A stretch of 64,000 nt of DNA from Datnioides undecimradiatus (GCA_008933995.1 WARS01000069.1:1116001-1180000); one strand, 5' to 3'. Positions 23,130-36,170 are shown, counted from the stretch's first letter. Notes: generated by a model not told the origin, from the sequence alone. Translations and numbers: made by a program.

Positions 23130-23889
23130 TTCAGTTTTTAGCTTTTTATCTCACTCAAAATCATTTTGTTAGTGGAGACATCTGAACCTCTGAGAGCCTC
23201 GCTGCGTTTGATCACCTCTGGACCCACAGAACCTTATTTAAGAGCCGTGTTCGTTTCCCTGAGCTGGAGCAGACTCATGTTTTAGACACATGGACAGATC
23301 TTTCCTCATGAGCACAGTGTGTGTGTTTTTTTTGTTACCATGACAACAAAGGTCGCCTGACTAGGGATTGGCTCTCCACAGGTGTCAATGGGAAGGATTG
23401 AACCCATGAAATGCACAATGAAGCCTCCTGCAAACCAATGAATGCTGATGATCGTGACCTCAGTTGGCATAAATCATAATACTAATAATGTAAATTAGAT
23501 TAAAATAATTAATATATACATAAATAAAGAATTTGATTAATAAATAAATATTATTTTATATTAATAAATATTAAATTATATATTGGACACTGGTTGTTGA
23601 CGCTAGGACAGTGACTCCACTAATATGTTGCTCAGTTTAACAGATACTGTATCTAAAGCTTAAGATAAATCAAAGTGTTTGACCTGAAGAAAGACTTTTC
23701 ATTTCAGCTGATATTTAAATTAAACGGATCTCCACTGAACTCAGTTAAGTAAATTAAAGTAAGATGTTTAACGGTGTAGTTTGCCACCACCAGCGGACAC
23801 ATCCACGCATTTCTTATTTTATCAAAGCAGCTTTAAAACAGTTGAACTGAGCCAACAGTGAAAAGTCTGTCAGGTGTGCTTCAATGACC

Positions 23890-23965
23890 AGCAAACACTG
23901 TAGTTCATTGTGCAGGGAACTGGTTTGTTTCCTGTGCATATGACAATAAAGGTTAGAATTGAACA
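23890..23965 (+). mobile_element. Possible retroposon 3' tail
   Basis: CTGTGCATATGACAATAAAG followed by gttagaattgaac resembles the 3' ends of fish non-LTR elements (GACAATAAAGTTGAATTGAA type). No body of an element was recognised upstream. It abuts the mariner remnant that starts at 23966. Confidence 0.3.
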
Positions 23966-24125
23966 GTACCTCATTTCAGTTTGGCCTCCATCCCCTTCAG
24001 AGTAGTAACCTTGTGCAGCCATGCACTGCTCCCAGTGCTCTTACCCTGTTTGGATCTCCATCTCTGTTGGATCTCCTCCGCCGTGTCAGAACTGTGATCC
24101 TCTAGCTTTAAAGAAGGGGATTAAA
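23966..24125 (-). mobile_element. mariner-family transposase C-terminal remnant (copy A)
   Basis: On the minus strand the sequence reads SPSLKLEDHSSDTAEEIQ and, after a shift, HWEQCMAAQGYYSEGDGG. These match the end of mariner transposases, where FPKLK...DT.EEIQ is followed by (R)W..C(I)...GDYFEGD. The intervening part is decayed, and the third catalytic Asp region and terminal repeats are not seen. Not functional. Confidence 0.65.
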
Positions 24126-24707
24126 TCAAATCCAGCGTGCAGGGCGGGTCAGGAGCGACCATCAATCGATTGCTGCAGCCCCAAACATAACGTGCTCTGC
24201 ACCCGAGTGCAGCGGCGCCACAGTTCAGGTCGTTTGCATCAACATCAACAATTCACATTGCATCTCTGCACTGTTGGAGACAACATTAAGCATGCTCTTG
24301 ATTGCTTTGGAGACCCATGAGACTCAAGTGTGAGAGCCATGGTGACAGCTATGGAAGCAGGTACATGCTGCCACTTTAAGAGTTGTATCAGACACCATAG
24401 TATCCTGCGTTTCAGTGCGTTGACACATCAGTTTAATCACTGATCATGTGACGCGGCGTGTGTCAGTCGGTGTGTTTTTACACTTCATATGCATCATATT
24501 TATTATCTTTCATCAGCCGGTGGTGGTTTAATCCCTGACGACCTTCCCCTCATTAGCTAATTAATGCGGTCGCCCCTCCTTCAGTTTGCAGCAGCTCTCC
24601 TCATCTGTGTCTGCGGCCACATGACGCTGCGTAACTATGGCGATGCAGCACAAGGCCGCCTGTCAAACGGGCATCACGGCCTCTCAATCAAAGGGACTGT
24701 TTACGAG

Positions 24708-24776
24708 CACACACACACACACACACACACCTGGGACTGACACACACTCTGCTCCATACCATGGGAGGGACATCAA

Positions 24777-24816
<40 letters not shown>

Positions 24817-24844
24817 GAGGATACACAGCACATTTGCATGCAGG

Positions 24845-24878
<34 letters not shown>
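24708..24878. repeat. Three long (CA)n tracts
   Basis: Tracts at 24708-24730, 24778-24814 and 24846-24878, all CA on the plus strand. The spurious THTH/CVCV frames arise from these. Confidence 0.97.
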
Positions 24879-24882
<4 letters not shown>

Positions 24883-26143
24883 TAGTGGAAAGACAAGGAC
24901 ACACACACGTTTTGTGTTTACAACATGTTTAATATTGAAGAATGAATAAAATGTGACAACCGGCTTCAGGTCCAGAGAAAGAGTCTCTCAGCACAACATG
25001 TATGAGCGTGACTGTGTATCACTGTGTGTGTGTCACTGTGTGTGTGTTATGATTAAAAATGCATGACGTGTTCTATTATTAAAACCAAAAAGTAGGAAGA
25101 CTGCGCTTTCTAGTCAACGGTGAGGCGCTCGAGTGGACGGAGGTGCTGCAGGAGGATCCGCGATGCATTTAAGGAACATTTGGCTGCAGCTGACTCTGTT
25201 TGTGTTGTTGTTGCTGCACCTTTTCCTCCTGCGTTGCCGCACATGTTAACACGTGACAAAACACAACCAGTCTGATGTGTTGCAGTGTGCTTGTAGCAGA
25301 CGATAAAAACACGTTTCTGCTGCTTATTTTCAGTCTCAGAGGAGAAAACTCCCCGTTTGTTTGAGCCTCTCAGGTGCTTTACAGTCTCACATTTACAAGA
25401 GACTGTCAGAGAAGATCGCTGAAAGTCCTAAAGAAAGAAATCTGGCTTTTGAAGAGTGAAAATGTGGTATCAGGATCAAATAAAGTGAAATCCTGACTCT
25501 GAAGAACTTCTTAAACCTGCCGTACTCCACTTTCAGGTTTCCCCCAGCGATGCATCACATGCAGCTGCTGATACTTTACATTTGTTTGTGTGTTAAGTAG
25601 AAAACACTGGATTGAATCTCAGACAGTAATTCTGAGCAATGCACACACACACACACTGTAATTACACTGTAAATACTCAGACTGACTGGTTGGTCGGCAT
25701 GTTGCAGTGAAGCGATGGGGTTTAAAGCCTGTGATGCACCTGAGGCTCTGGTTTGAGTCCAGTTTGTCCAGTTTTAGGACGTGCGATGAGGCTGTCGCTG
25801 TAAAATCCTTCATTTTCCTCATTTAGTGCAGTTTCTACTTCTTCACCTCAGCCTCCTCCTTGGTCTTCTTCTGTAACCAAAAACCATCAGCTGACGGCAG
25901 TGGGGGTTTGTTTACAGGTTTGTGGCTCTGCAGTCGTGTTGCTTTCATGTTTTGAAGGACTAATTAGAGCAGCGCCTCCTGCTGGTGTGGAGGGTTGTTT
26001 CATTTGACGCTGTGGGCTGAACTCAGGATGTTTGTCCTAATCATGCAAACATGCTAAAAGTGGACACGTTTGCATTTCTGACTGCAGGTTTGTTCAACAT
26101 ATCAGCATCTGATGTAACCGAGTGTTACAGCAGACAGTAGCAC

Positions 26144-26196
26144 GCCAACATGGCCGCCCTGCCGGCGCTGCATCCTGCAGGACAGGAAGTCCAGAC
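26144..26196 (+). repeat. 53-bp dispersed inverted repeat, left copy
   Basis: Begins GCCAACATGGCCGCCCTGCC. It matches the reverse complement of 32730-32782 at 50 of 53 positions, with flanks unrelated on both sides. Confidence 0.85.
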
Positions 26197-26479
26197 TCAG
26201 CCGTTGTTCCCACAGACTGTAAACAGCAGTGATGCTCCTGGTTAATCAGCTGTTTACACGCCAACGTCTACCCGGGTGTTTGTGTTTACATCGCTGCTGA
26301 TCGGAGCTGGGACTGCTGCAGAGTCATGTGACGCGGGTTTGAATCCTGATTGGTCACCCTCACTCTGAATACAGAAGCCAGGTGTTAGCAGCTGTTTGTT
26401 GTGCAGAGTGAAAGGAGCTTTTGTGGTGTGTTCAAGTGCAACTTTTTGGGCCAAACACAGTTAATGTGAAGATGGTTTG

Positions 26480-26645
26480 GTGCATTAGTGAGTGTTTTTA
26501 TCCATTTTATCATGATTTTATTGTTTTTGTATTATTTTAAACATTATTTTTTATTGTTTTTCTTTAAATGTTGGATTTTAACCTTTTCATAGCAGGTTAT
26601 ACCTATGTTTTGTAGATTCTTTATGAATAAAGTTTATTATTATCT
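26480..26645 (+). mobile_element. Possible LINE 3' tail
   Basis: T-rich sequence ending in TTTATGAATAAAGTTTATTATTATC. The AATAAAGTTTATTATTAT ending is typical of L2/Rex-type fish LINE tails. No coding part is adjacent. Confidence 0.35.
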
Positions 26646-27037
26646 TTGGCTTTAGACTCACTAGCGTTTGCAGAGGAGGAAGAGAAGTTAGAAACAGCTC
26701 TTATTTTGTGCAACAGAAACACTTTTATTCCTCCGTGACCCCTCAGATTTCTTTATTTACATCGCCGCCTCACACTATAGCGACGGTGTGATTTCCACCG
26801 CCGTAGCACAGCGTCACGTGCCGCGTCTCACAGCCGGAGTCCGGCGTTTTGCGGTAGTAACAGCGTGTGTCACGTTCTTTGTTTTACAGTATGGTAGGTT
26901 GAGCGTGGCGGAGCACAGAGCTGTTGGCACCTCCACACAGTCTGTTTAACGCCTGGTGGGAGAGGTGCTGACAGGCCGCCTGCTCCCTAATCCCACAGAC
27001 ATCAGGAGCCAACGGGAATGACCAGGGGGAGCTCCGA

Positions 27038-27064
27038 GTGTGTGTGTGTGTGTGTGTGTGTGTG
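27038..27064. repeat. (GT)n tract
   Basis: 27 bp of uninterrupted TG repeat. Confidence 0.97.
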
Positions 27065-29889
27065 CAATATGTACATGTCTCCTGCATAGATGAAACGCTG
27101 TTGAGTCATTTCACCTTCGATCAAATCACTTTTATTAAATAGCAAAGAGGCGCATGTCTGCCCAAGCCCCGCCCACTGTCAGTCAGAGTCGAGTGACAGA
27201 TCGAGCCGCCGCCGCTCCATCGTGCAGTGTGTCGTGGTTATAACATGCGTTCGGCTGATGGAGCAACAAAGCCGTCGTCTGTGAGCTGCATGAGTCAGAA
27301 ACACAGTGTGTTCACAGTCTCACTCGCCTGTATCATGATACACCAGCCTGCTGATCACTGCCCCCCGCAACAAACACACACTTCTGCACTTGTGAGTGAC
27401 ATGATGCATTCACCAGCACCTAACCCTGACCTTAAAGACCCTCCACGCATGTTTATATCTGATTGGACCAAACTAACTCACATCTGTGCAAAGTTTGTCC
27501 CCAGAGCCGTGTGTTCACCTCTGCAGGTGGAGCTGCTGCAGCTAACGAGCCTCCTCAGGCCGACTTGGATTTCTATAAAGACGCGAACACGCTGTGACAT
27601 CAGAGCATATATTATCGGATTATTCACAACCGCTAACGCTCCGTCAGCTGCTCCCAGCCACGTGTTAACATGCTAACAAACAACAGAAACATATAAAAGA
27701 TGCTAACTACAGTTAGCATCCTGATATATTGGATTTTGGAGCACAGCAGATAATAATAATGCAAATAATCCTTAATAAAATGTGTGCTTACTGAATATTT
27801 GTTTAATTTATTAGTTCGTGGGCTGAACAGACCCGAGCACAGACGATGAAATACTGTAAAAGTCGAAACAATCTTTTAAATGGAAAACAAATAATATACA
27901 CATGTTGTGTGTACGCACAACAAACACACACAGCACATACGTGTTGTACTCTGTTGGTGCGTTTGTGTCTTTCATTAAAATTTGATGCACCTGCCCGAAT
28001 GTTTCAATCAAACAGGTCAGAGATCAGGGGTTAAAGGTCAAATCCTTCGCCCTGTGAGGTGAAGCACACACACACACACGCACACAGAGACTTTCCTATA
28101 AACTGTTGACTGCTCCTGTGCATCACCGCCTGATTATGACCTCATTATGACATAAATCCACCGTTCAATAACCATAAAACCATGAATTATCTCCCTCGGG
28201 TGAAAGGATTTGGTCAAATTTGCATTCTCATGAGAGCACGGGTCAGAAACACGCACACATGTTGTGTCGTATTCAACTGAATATTAATACACACACGCCC
28301 AAGAACTGAATTAAATAAGTGAAGAAGTAAAGTGAAGTTATTGAAAGCTGGAAGGTGACATTAACGTACTTACATTATTATTATGGGATGCAGATAGGGC
28401 AGTTAGCGGTTAGCGGTCACCACGTTGGACGCCGCAGTCACTGTTTGTGCTCAGGATGGAAACAAACTGCAATCTGGTTGTTGGGTGCAGGAGAAGCAGC
28501 CAGATGTCTCCATGACACAGAGAGGAAGCCGGCGAGGCGGCGGCGTTGATCCATCAAGTCTTTTATGGTCAGCGGAATGAGTTTACAGCCACGCGGCAGA
28601 TGTGGCTAACTCACGTTAGCGGTAATGTTGCAGCATTAAGCGGACTGTGATGAACTCTGCTGTCTGTGTTTTATGACTGGTGGTCTGCAGTAAATCCACC
28701 GCGTGTTTATGTACTGCACAGTGTGTTTGTGCACCTTCTATCTTTGTGAGGACCATGTTTTAGACCTTGACAGTGAGGACGCTGTGGCATTTAAATCTGA
28801 GCTTCATATTGTGAATGGCTTGTTGTTAGGGATTCTCTCCAATCAAGGTGCCACAATATTTAAATCTATACCTGCTGACAGGTGATTGGTTGTTTGGTTA
28901 CTGTCAATCAAACCGGATGAAACCACACCCACGCAGTCCTGAGTGTCAAACTTGTAAACGATATCTGCTAAAATATGTATACAACAAATACAACTGCACA
29001 AAGTCTAATGAACTGTCTCAAGTGATGTCACTCGAGTCGGCGGCAGATGAAGCTGACAACTACAAGTTTAAAGGTGAATCTGAGTGTGTGTGGTTAGAAA
29101 GACATTAGCTAACTGGACCTTTGTTGCATGCCCCATATCAAGCTAGCAACTACAGGCTACATTAGCTGCGACTAGCTTAATCTGCAACTAAACCGTCAGT
29201 GGACAAATTGCAATTTGTGTACTGTCGATAAGGAAGGTTATGTGTGTCTCTTCTGCATCAGTTTACAGAGTATTAGCAGGACAATGCTAAAGCTCTCAGT
29301 CGCTAATAATCTGGTTAGGCTAACCCTTTAGACCCCGTGTTGCCCAGGAGGACACGTCATTTTAAAGCCGATGATTGTTGCTTGGTGTTTTAACAGGTCT
29401 TAATGCTAAGATTTACCTTTTCTGTTCCATTTAAGGATATTAACTCTAAGATGAGGACAACTGAGATAAGACGGAACCAGCTCCAGCTGAGATTTATCAA
29501 TAAAAGCCAACTGATAACAGAATATGCAGATGTACAGACACAGATGTTTAGCATAGCAGCAAATGAGCACAGTGACTGATAAAACATAATGTACAATGGT
29601 AAATAATACCGAACTCCTTTAAGAACTGGTCAGGAACATTTATGAGGAGCAGATTGAGTCCCTGATATTAAGTGTTTAAACAGGATTTATCCTCAAATAA
29701 GAAACTTGATTTAAGTTTCAGGTCATAAAACAAGTTTTTACTGTGCAATTTAAGCAACAAGCTTGATAAACCAAAAAACCTAAATACCCACAAGTTGTAT
29801 TTACTAAAGTTTCAACACATTAAGCAGCTGAGACGTTGAATTCATGTCTATTAACATCAAGTGAGTGAAATGGGACTGAACAGCATGAG

Positions 29890-30115
29890 ATGAGTCAGAG
29901 ATTCAAAGCTTAGTTCTGCTGAAGGGGTTGAAATATAAATAACAGTATCATCTGCATAAAACAGGAGAACAGCATTCGATTAGTTATCACACATATAAAT
30001 TACGACTATGGAAAGTCACAGTGGTCCCAGTCTGGAATCCTGGGGTACACCCTTTGATACAGGGAGGAAGGATCCAGCTACTTGGACATGTTCGGTTTGA
30101 AAACAAACCCACAAA
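29890..30115 (-). mobile_element. Non-LTR retrotransposon (LINE) reverse transcriptase remnant
   Basis: On the minus strand one frame gives NRTCPSSWILPPCIKGVPQD then SRLGPL and, 31 codons after the GVPQ start, FYADDTVIYISTPSAELS. The blocks GVPQ(G)S.LGPL and YADDT are motifs 4 and 5 of LINE reverse transcriptase; the YADD codons lie at 29947-29958. At least two in-frame stops lie between the blocks and the rest of the polymerase is gone, so this is a dead 5'-truncated fragment. The clade is uncertain (I/Nimb or L2-like). Confidence 0.75.
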
Positions 30116-32050
30116 ACAAGCAGATACACAGCGTCACAACTGTTACGAGTGACTGGTGCTCAGTCTGCGCTCGCTGCCTCACCTCTCAGCAGGGCAAAAC
30201 CATCTGAGTGTTAACCCCTGAAGAGCGGCCAACACAAGTAGGTAGCGATTACTATAATTAGCCGGTGAGTGTTTCCCTTGAATTAATCCGTCACATCCTC
30301 CAGCCTCGCTGATGATTTAAGTGCTACAGTCATGGAGCAAAAGGCTCGTGTTCGAGGAGGGAATGGTAAAGAGCAAATCGAGCCTGAAGAGATGAAAATA
30401 GACCGTTATTCAGATTTTTCTAATTTGCATGACTCGGCTTTAGGCTGTTCTCTCGCCTCAGCCTTTTGGGCATGTGCGGCGTCTCAGGTGTAGCTTCTAA
30501 TGGGTTTCATCCGAGCCGGTTCCAGCAAAATGCCCCAAATTTATGCTGAGCAAGAGACATCTCAGCCTGGCTCGTGCTTCATCGGTGAGAAACAGAGCAA
30601 ACAGCCTTTCATGGGGGCGCCGGAAAAGTTGCACGATTAGAGTTTAGTTTAAAAATGACTTCCTGCAGCTCGGCTCAGTTCTTCTGCACTGCAGGGCTGA
30701 AGCAGAGAGACGTACGGTAAGCAGCTGCAGGACGAATCAGCTACTGACACTTTTAAACACTCACTGATCAATTGCAGCTGTTAAATGGCCCAGTAAAAGA
30801 CTGCAGCGGTTGTGTTGGGCAGGTGGTGCTGTGTGGTGGTGTGTAAACATAACACTGAGCTGATACACAGCTTGCATGATCATCCATTATTCCCCTTGTT
30901 TGTTAAAGTGCTTTATTCTCATTATCTTGTTCTTAACAGGCGTTTACCCGAGAATAAAAACACTAATCAACATGTTTTTCTCATTAACACACCTGTCTGC
31001 AGCCGCTGTAACACTCACCTGTTCGACTGTGAGGTTAAAACGGACTTTAACATCTAACAAAACTACAAATTTGCAGAATTTGGTTCTCACTTAACTTTTC
31101 GCCTGTTTCATTAATGCTTTTAGTGTTTTTGCATCCACTGTTTGACAAATCACAGATTTAAGTTTCAGCCTTTTGCATTCAAGCAGGTTGAAGCAACGAC
31201 TTCAAATCACAAAAATATCTAAATATTTATGCCTTTTTGTCACAAAAATAGCAAAAAAGAAAACATCTTGTGTGAAATAGAGAATATTAGTTATGATCAG
31301 TGTCTGTTTAAACAGATATGGCTGTCGGGCAGAAACATTGACCACCAAATTGAATAAATGTGTGACTAATAAATGTGTTTGGGTAGTTTAAGGTGTAAAT
31401 CATGGTTTAAGTTAACTAAGCCAACATTAACCAATAATCATATATCCACTAAAGGTTGCTGCCTACAATGATAAAACAAGTAATTAGCTTCTTCTTTAGC
31501 AATCTTAAATGAATACCTGCAGGGCTTTAAAAGGAAATTATGAACATTTACTTTGGTTAAAATTAAAACATTTAATCTAAATGATATTGTCATAAATCAG
31601 GATGGTCCCAAATTTTTCTCATTTTAGGGCCAAAACTGACACTTTCTATTGTTATGTTATAATATCATGAATAGTTTAAATTGACTCCCTGCACAAAGCG
31701 TCTCTCCACCTTCTGAGCTCAGATTAGAAAAAATCATGGCGGGCCATGATCTGTGCAGCTCCGTCTTAAAGAAGTGATGTCAGTGAACGTGAGACAGGAA
31801 TCAGGCTTCACATCATGTGGTGTCCGATGTGCGAGCGGCTCCTGCAAACACCCGGTGACGCGCTTCGCCGCGTTGTGTCGAGCGGTCGAGCGTTTCGCCT
31901 TCAGCAGGTGCAGCGGCGCTCAGGTTGAGTCAGACCGAAGCGAAGCGACTCAGCAGTTTCCCGAAGCCTCCCAGAGTTTGAGTACAGGTCAGCGCAGTGA
32001 CGGCGGCGCGTGGACACAAAATGGCCTCCAGCTGAGCAGTTCTCTCACTG

Positions 32051-32077
32051 CTTGTTTGTTTGTTTGTTTGTTTGTTT
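32051..32077. repeat. (TTTG)n tetranucleotide tract
   Basis: Six to seven units of TTTG; a second shorter TTTG tract lies at 32276-32298. Confidence 0.95.
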
Positions 32078-32729
32078 CGTGGCTCTGCTCAGATGTGCTG
32101 ATGCCTTCATGCGTGTGGAAATCATTCTGCTGCGTCTATACGAGCCTTATTTCCACCGCTCATTGTGAATGAAGTGACTGTTAACACACGTCGCGTCGGC
32201 CATCTGCTAACTGTACAGTGGAGTGTCACTTCTCTCACAACATCACATGTTTCAGAGTGTTTTCAAGCTCCAGATTGTTTGTTTGTTTGTTTGTTTGTAA
32301 AGACTTCCTGTTGAATATGAACTGCCAGGGAAATAAACCACCATAAACAGATGCTGCAACATTTCCAGAACATCTCTGGATCCAGTTTAGGCTTCAGCTG
32401 TGAGTCAGTTAAAGGCCGATGTACTGAACGGAAAAACAAAGTTGAAAGTTGTTGAGGAAGCAGAGGATCCAAAGGAAGAGGTGCGAGCATGTAGGACGGA
32501 CACAGAGGAAGGCGGGCCGACATGAAATACTGACAAAAGAAGGTAAAAAGTCCAAAAAAGATCAGAAACAGCAACGAACTGACAGCTGAGAGGAGGAGAC
32601 ACAGGCTGAGCACATGAGGGAAGGAAGGGACAGGAAGCACAGGGGGTCAAACAAGGACAGACAGGAAGTGAAAACATGAGGAAAGACACCTTCAACGTAA
32701 AACAGGAAGTAAGTCAAACTCAAAACTCT

Positions 32730-32782
32730 GTCTGGACGTCCTGTCCTGCAGGATGCAGCGCCAGCAGGGCAGCCATGTTGGC
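32730..32782 (-). repeat. 53-bp dispersed inverted repeat, right copy
   Basis: Reverse complement begins GCCAACATGGCTGCCCTGCT; three mismatches to 26144-26196. It lies about 170 bp before the LINE remnant at 32950, and might be part of a larger repeat not recognised here. Confidence 0.85.
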
Positions 32783-32949
32783 ACGTGACAGCGTGGTCTT
32801 GACATCAGTCTCTAACTTGGTGTAAACACGTGTTGACTTTTCAATGCACCAGGTGACTCCTCGCCCTCTGTCATCGTGCAGAGTTGTCAGTTGTCGACCT
32901 AACATCACAAATGACCCTGAAACGGCCGCAGTTTGCTTTAGTTTTAGTT

Positions 32950-33240
32950 ACAAGACCATAACGAAACCAGCTCCTGGGGCCCTGAACCCCATGATCCAGG
33001 TCTACACATCCCCCTCTCTGCGCTCAGCCAATTAGAGACGTCTAGTCCCAACGTCTAGTCTCTTCTGCTCTGTCGTCCTTCAGTGGTGGAACACGTTACC
33101 CCACTCCATTCGATCTGCAGAGTCCCTCACAACCTTCAAAGACCCTGTTGATTCATGACCTTGACATCATGCTTTGCCTTTGCTTTGCTTGTGTTGTACT
33201 TGCTCCAAAGGGTCAAATGATCAAAAACATCAACAAGCTT
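32950..33240 (+). mobile_element. L2-like LINE 3' end remnant
   Basis: Reads IQVYTSPSLRSAN at about 32990-33033 and, after a short non-coding gap, VVLQWWNTLPHSIRSAESLT then TFKDPVDS ending in a stop at 33156. The pattern YTPSRSLRSAN...WN(S)LP.SIRSA.SL..FK is the C-terminus of L2/Maui-type LINEs. Diverged and non-functional. Confidence 0.7.
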
Positions 33241-34017
33241 CTTCTTCACTCTCTGGGAGGTTGTTTTGAACCAGTATCTCCATGAAAAGTCAAAACCCTC
33301 GATTGTGAGCTCGTTGGAGCAGCTTCGCCCCTCGCCGAGGAGGAAGCCGGTGCTTTAATTATGCTCCTCGTGATATTAAATGAAAATTATTCTGCTAATT
33401 TTCCACTGCTGCTGAATTAAGAGAGTGTTTTGAAGTCGTAAGTGAGACGCAGCTGAAGGCTGGTTGAGATATTTATGGAGCCAAACAGTTTGTGAACTTC
33501 AGGAGGGGCGAACAGTTTTATTTTTGTTTTCGAAGCATTTCGTGTCTCCTGCTTTCTGCCCTCGGTTCCTTCCTTTTGTTGAATATTCACGGATAATTTA
33601 GGAGGAGGCAGGAGGGAAGGAGGGAAGGAGGTGAGGAAGGAATAAGAACTGAGGGAGGAGAAGAAGAAGAGAGAGGGCTGGATGGATGGAGGTGATCCAA
33701 ACCGTGCAGCCCTCGGCTCTTTCTTAAACGACAGCACCAGAGGCGAGAGCTGCAGCGAGGCGCTACCCTGAATACTGGATGCTCCCTCCTCCTCCTCCTC
33801 CCTCCTCCTCCCTCCTCCCTCCTTCAATCCCTCCCACATTCTCAAGGAATCAATAGTCGCAAATTAATCATTCTGCCCAGAGCGCTGCGCGAGAGAGAGA
33901 TGGTTTTGCATAAAGATAGCGAAGCAGCAGCAGCGACAGCAGCAGCCGTGTGCATAATCACACCTTCAGTGCTTTGAGCCTGATTAGATGTTATTCATTG
34001 TTGTTTCACTTGTTTGT

Positions 34018-34057
34018 TGATGGTGGTGGTGGTGGTGGTGGTGGTGGGGGGGGGGTG
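34018..34057. repeat. (GGT)n tract ending in poly-G
   Basis: About nine GGT units followed by a run of ten G, which gives VVVV or GGGG frames with no support as coding sequence. Confidence 0.95.
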
Positions 34058-35570
34058 CGTAATCATTGTTGTCATGGCGATTGTTGTGGCGCCCCTGTTA
34101 GATGCTCTTTATATCATTTTCAAAATAAAGGGAGGAAGCATCTCTCCACCCGGTCTGGATCCAGCATCCAAACAGTCGGGATGGTTTGTTTGTTTGTTTA
34201 TTATTAAAAAGGAGCGTCTCCTCTGAAAAACACCGGCTCTAATAATAAAATCTGTCAGAACATTCAGATTTGTTTTAATTTTGCAGAGCTGATCAAAGCA
34301 TCAAAGATTGAATTCACTAAGCCTGCAGCACAAAAACTGCACAAAACACACTTTAATATCTCCGCACCTGCACAAAGTCTCATATTTTTATCTAAATTCT
34401 TAATTTTTTTATTAAATTCATGGTGTTTTTTAGGTTTTGCTGAGCATTCAACTTGTTTGCATCCCCATTGCTGCTCGTAGGCTTAATGAAGGAGTTATGA
34501 AGGTTATTTGTGCTTAAAAATCCAAATATTGAGTAAAAGCCACACGATGTTTTTATGTCATATGTTTCATTTTTAGTGTCTTTGCACATTTTAACATTTT
34601 AAAGCCCAGTCGCTGCTGAAATGTAAACAGTATTTTGGTCTTTAAGGACCCTCTTCTGGATTGTTCCTTCGATCCGTGAGCGTTTTGTTTATGCTCCTCC
34701 GTGTTTTCGCTGACTCTCAGCACCTATTTCAAGGCTGATTAATCTATTGATTACTCAGTCAATCTCTTAAGTCCATAAAATGTCAAAAATAATGACAAAC
34801 GTCTGTCACAATGTTCCGCCGGAGATCGAAGTGATGTCTTACTCTGAATTTATTCTGAGCAGCTGCAGCAAAACCGCAGTTTCAGAAAACAATGAAATAA
34901 AAACATAAACGTGCAAACTTATTGTTTTTATTTAATCCAAAGCCAATACAGTTAAACATGATTATCAGTTGTAGAGACGACCCTCCTTCTTTCATTATTA
35001 ATCAGAAAACAACGATAGCGACATATAAGCGTGAACACACTTCTCCAACTTCCTGTGCACGGTGCATGTTGTTACTGAAGAAAAGTGGTTCTTGATCTTC
35101 AGCTTCGACATTTTGGTCGTTGCAACTTGTTTTTTCCTGTAATTCGTGGCAACGGACAACGCAACGTTTCAGTTTTGAGGAAAGTTTGGTTTAATTGGGA
35201 ACGATCAACGAGGTGAACGTCAGGAGATCAGGAACACAGGCTGACAACTCAACAGAGAGGACGTCTGAAATCAGAGCAGGCTCAGAGCAAGAAGGAACGT
35301 TGAAACAACACGGCAGGGAGCAGGTGGAGTGGACTGGTTTGTAAACACTGAAAGACTAATGAGGAGATAAGCTGCAGGTGAGGAAGTGGTTTGGGAAACC
35401 AGGTGATGGTTTGAGCGGTTTCCATGTCAGGAGAGGGAGGCAACGGAGACATGAGAAGATTTGAGAAGATGCAAACAAACTATGAGATGATGCAGTCTGT
35501 GCCAAACGTTTGTGGATTGTTAACCTGAACTTGCAACTTTTCAAACACGTCCCGTGCATCTCAGAGTCTA

Positions 35571-35630
35571 AATATGGTCACAGTCCTCCTCAGAGTAGTG
35601 ACCTTGTGCAGTAATACTTTGTTTCCAGTG
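35571..35630 (-). mobile_element. mariner-family transposase C-terminal remnant (copy B)
   Basis: Minus-strand frame HWKQSITAQGHYSEEDCDHI aligns with HWEQCMAAQGYYSEGDGG of copy A, so both derive from one mariner-like family. Only about 20 codons remain recognisable. Confidence 0.55.
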
Positions 35631-36138
35631 GGTGTCCAGTTGTGCAGCAACAGCAACTTTTCATGTTGGGGAAGAAGAAGAAGAAGTTGTAAGTAGTCAG
35701 ATGAAGCAAGCAGAGCAGGTGGGGAGTGATGGTAACGCAGGTGCAGCCAGTTGTGCGTGATTGCAGGTTGTTTGTGCTTAATTTCCTCCTGTAGATACCT
35801 CAGAAGGTTCCAGAGCGATCACTTGACTCTCTGATCCTTGATGACCAATTTACGGTGCACAACACCCAGGAATCTTGTTTGGTCTCCTGACCTGATGTGC
35901 TTCCGTCCACCCTGCAGACAGCAGCTCCTCAGCTGTTTGGACTCTGCAGACTGATGTTTGCGCTCAAGTTTGAGGTCTATGGTGAAGATGCACCCATGCA
36001 CCCCTGCACCCAAATGCTTGTAACTCAGGTCCTGATGTGACAAAACACGCTGCGTGCTGCTTACCGTGCTGCATTCGCTGTATTCAGGATAGTGTGAGTA
36101 GCTTTTGCTTGCACCTCATAAACACCCCCCCCCAACGC

Positions 36139-36170
36139 ACACAACCCTGCACAACCCTGCACAACCCTGC
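36139..36170. repeat. 10-bp tandem repeat
   Basis: Three copies of CACAACCCTG in direct tandem. Confidence 0.9.

Noticed and set aside
27227-27676. A 149-residue plus-strand frame in intron 1
   Set aside because: No motif, no splice context, and composition like the surrounding intron.
32400-32720. Sequence rich in GACAGGAAGT words, also at 35180-35450, 49400-49460 and 51000-51150, as one retroelement family
   Set aside because: Only short purine-rich words are shared; no ordered alignment between the places could be made by eye.
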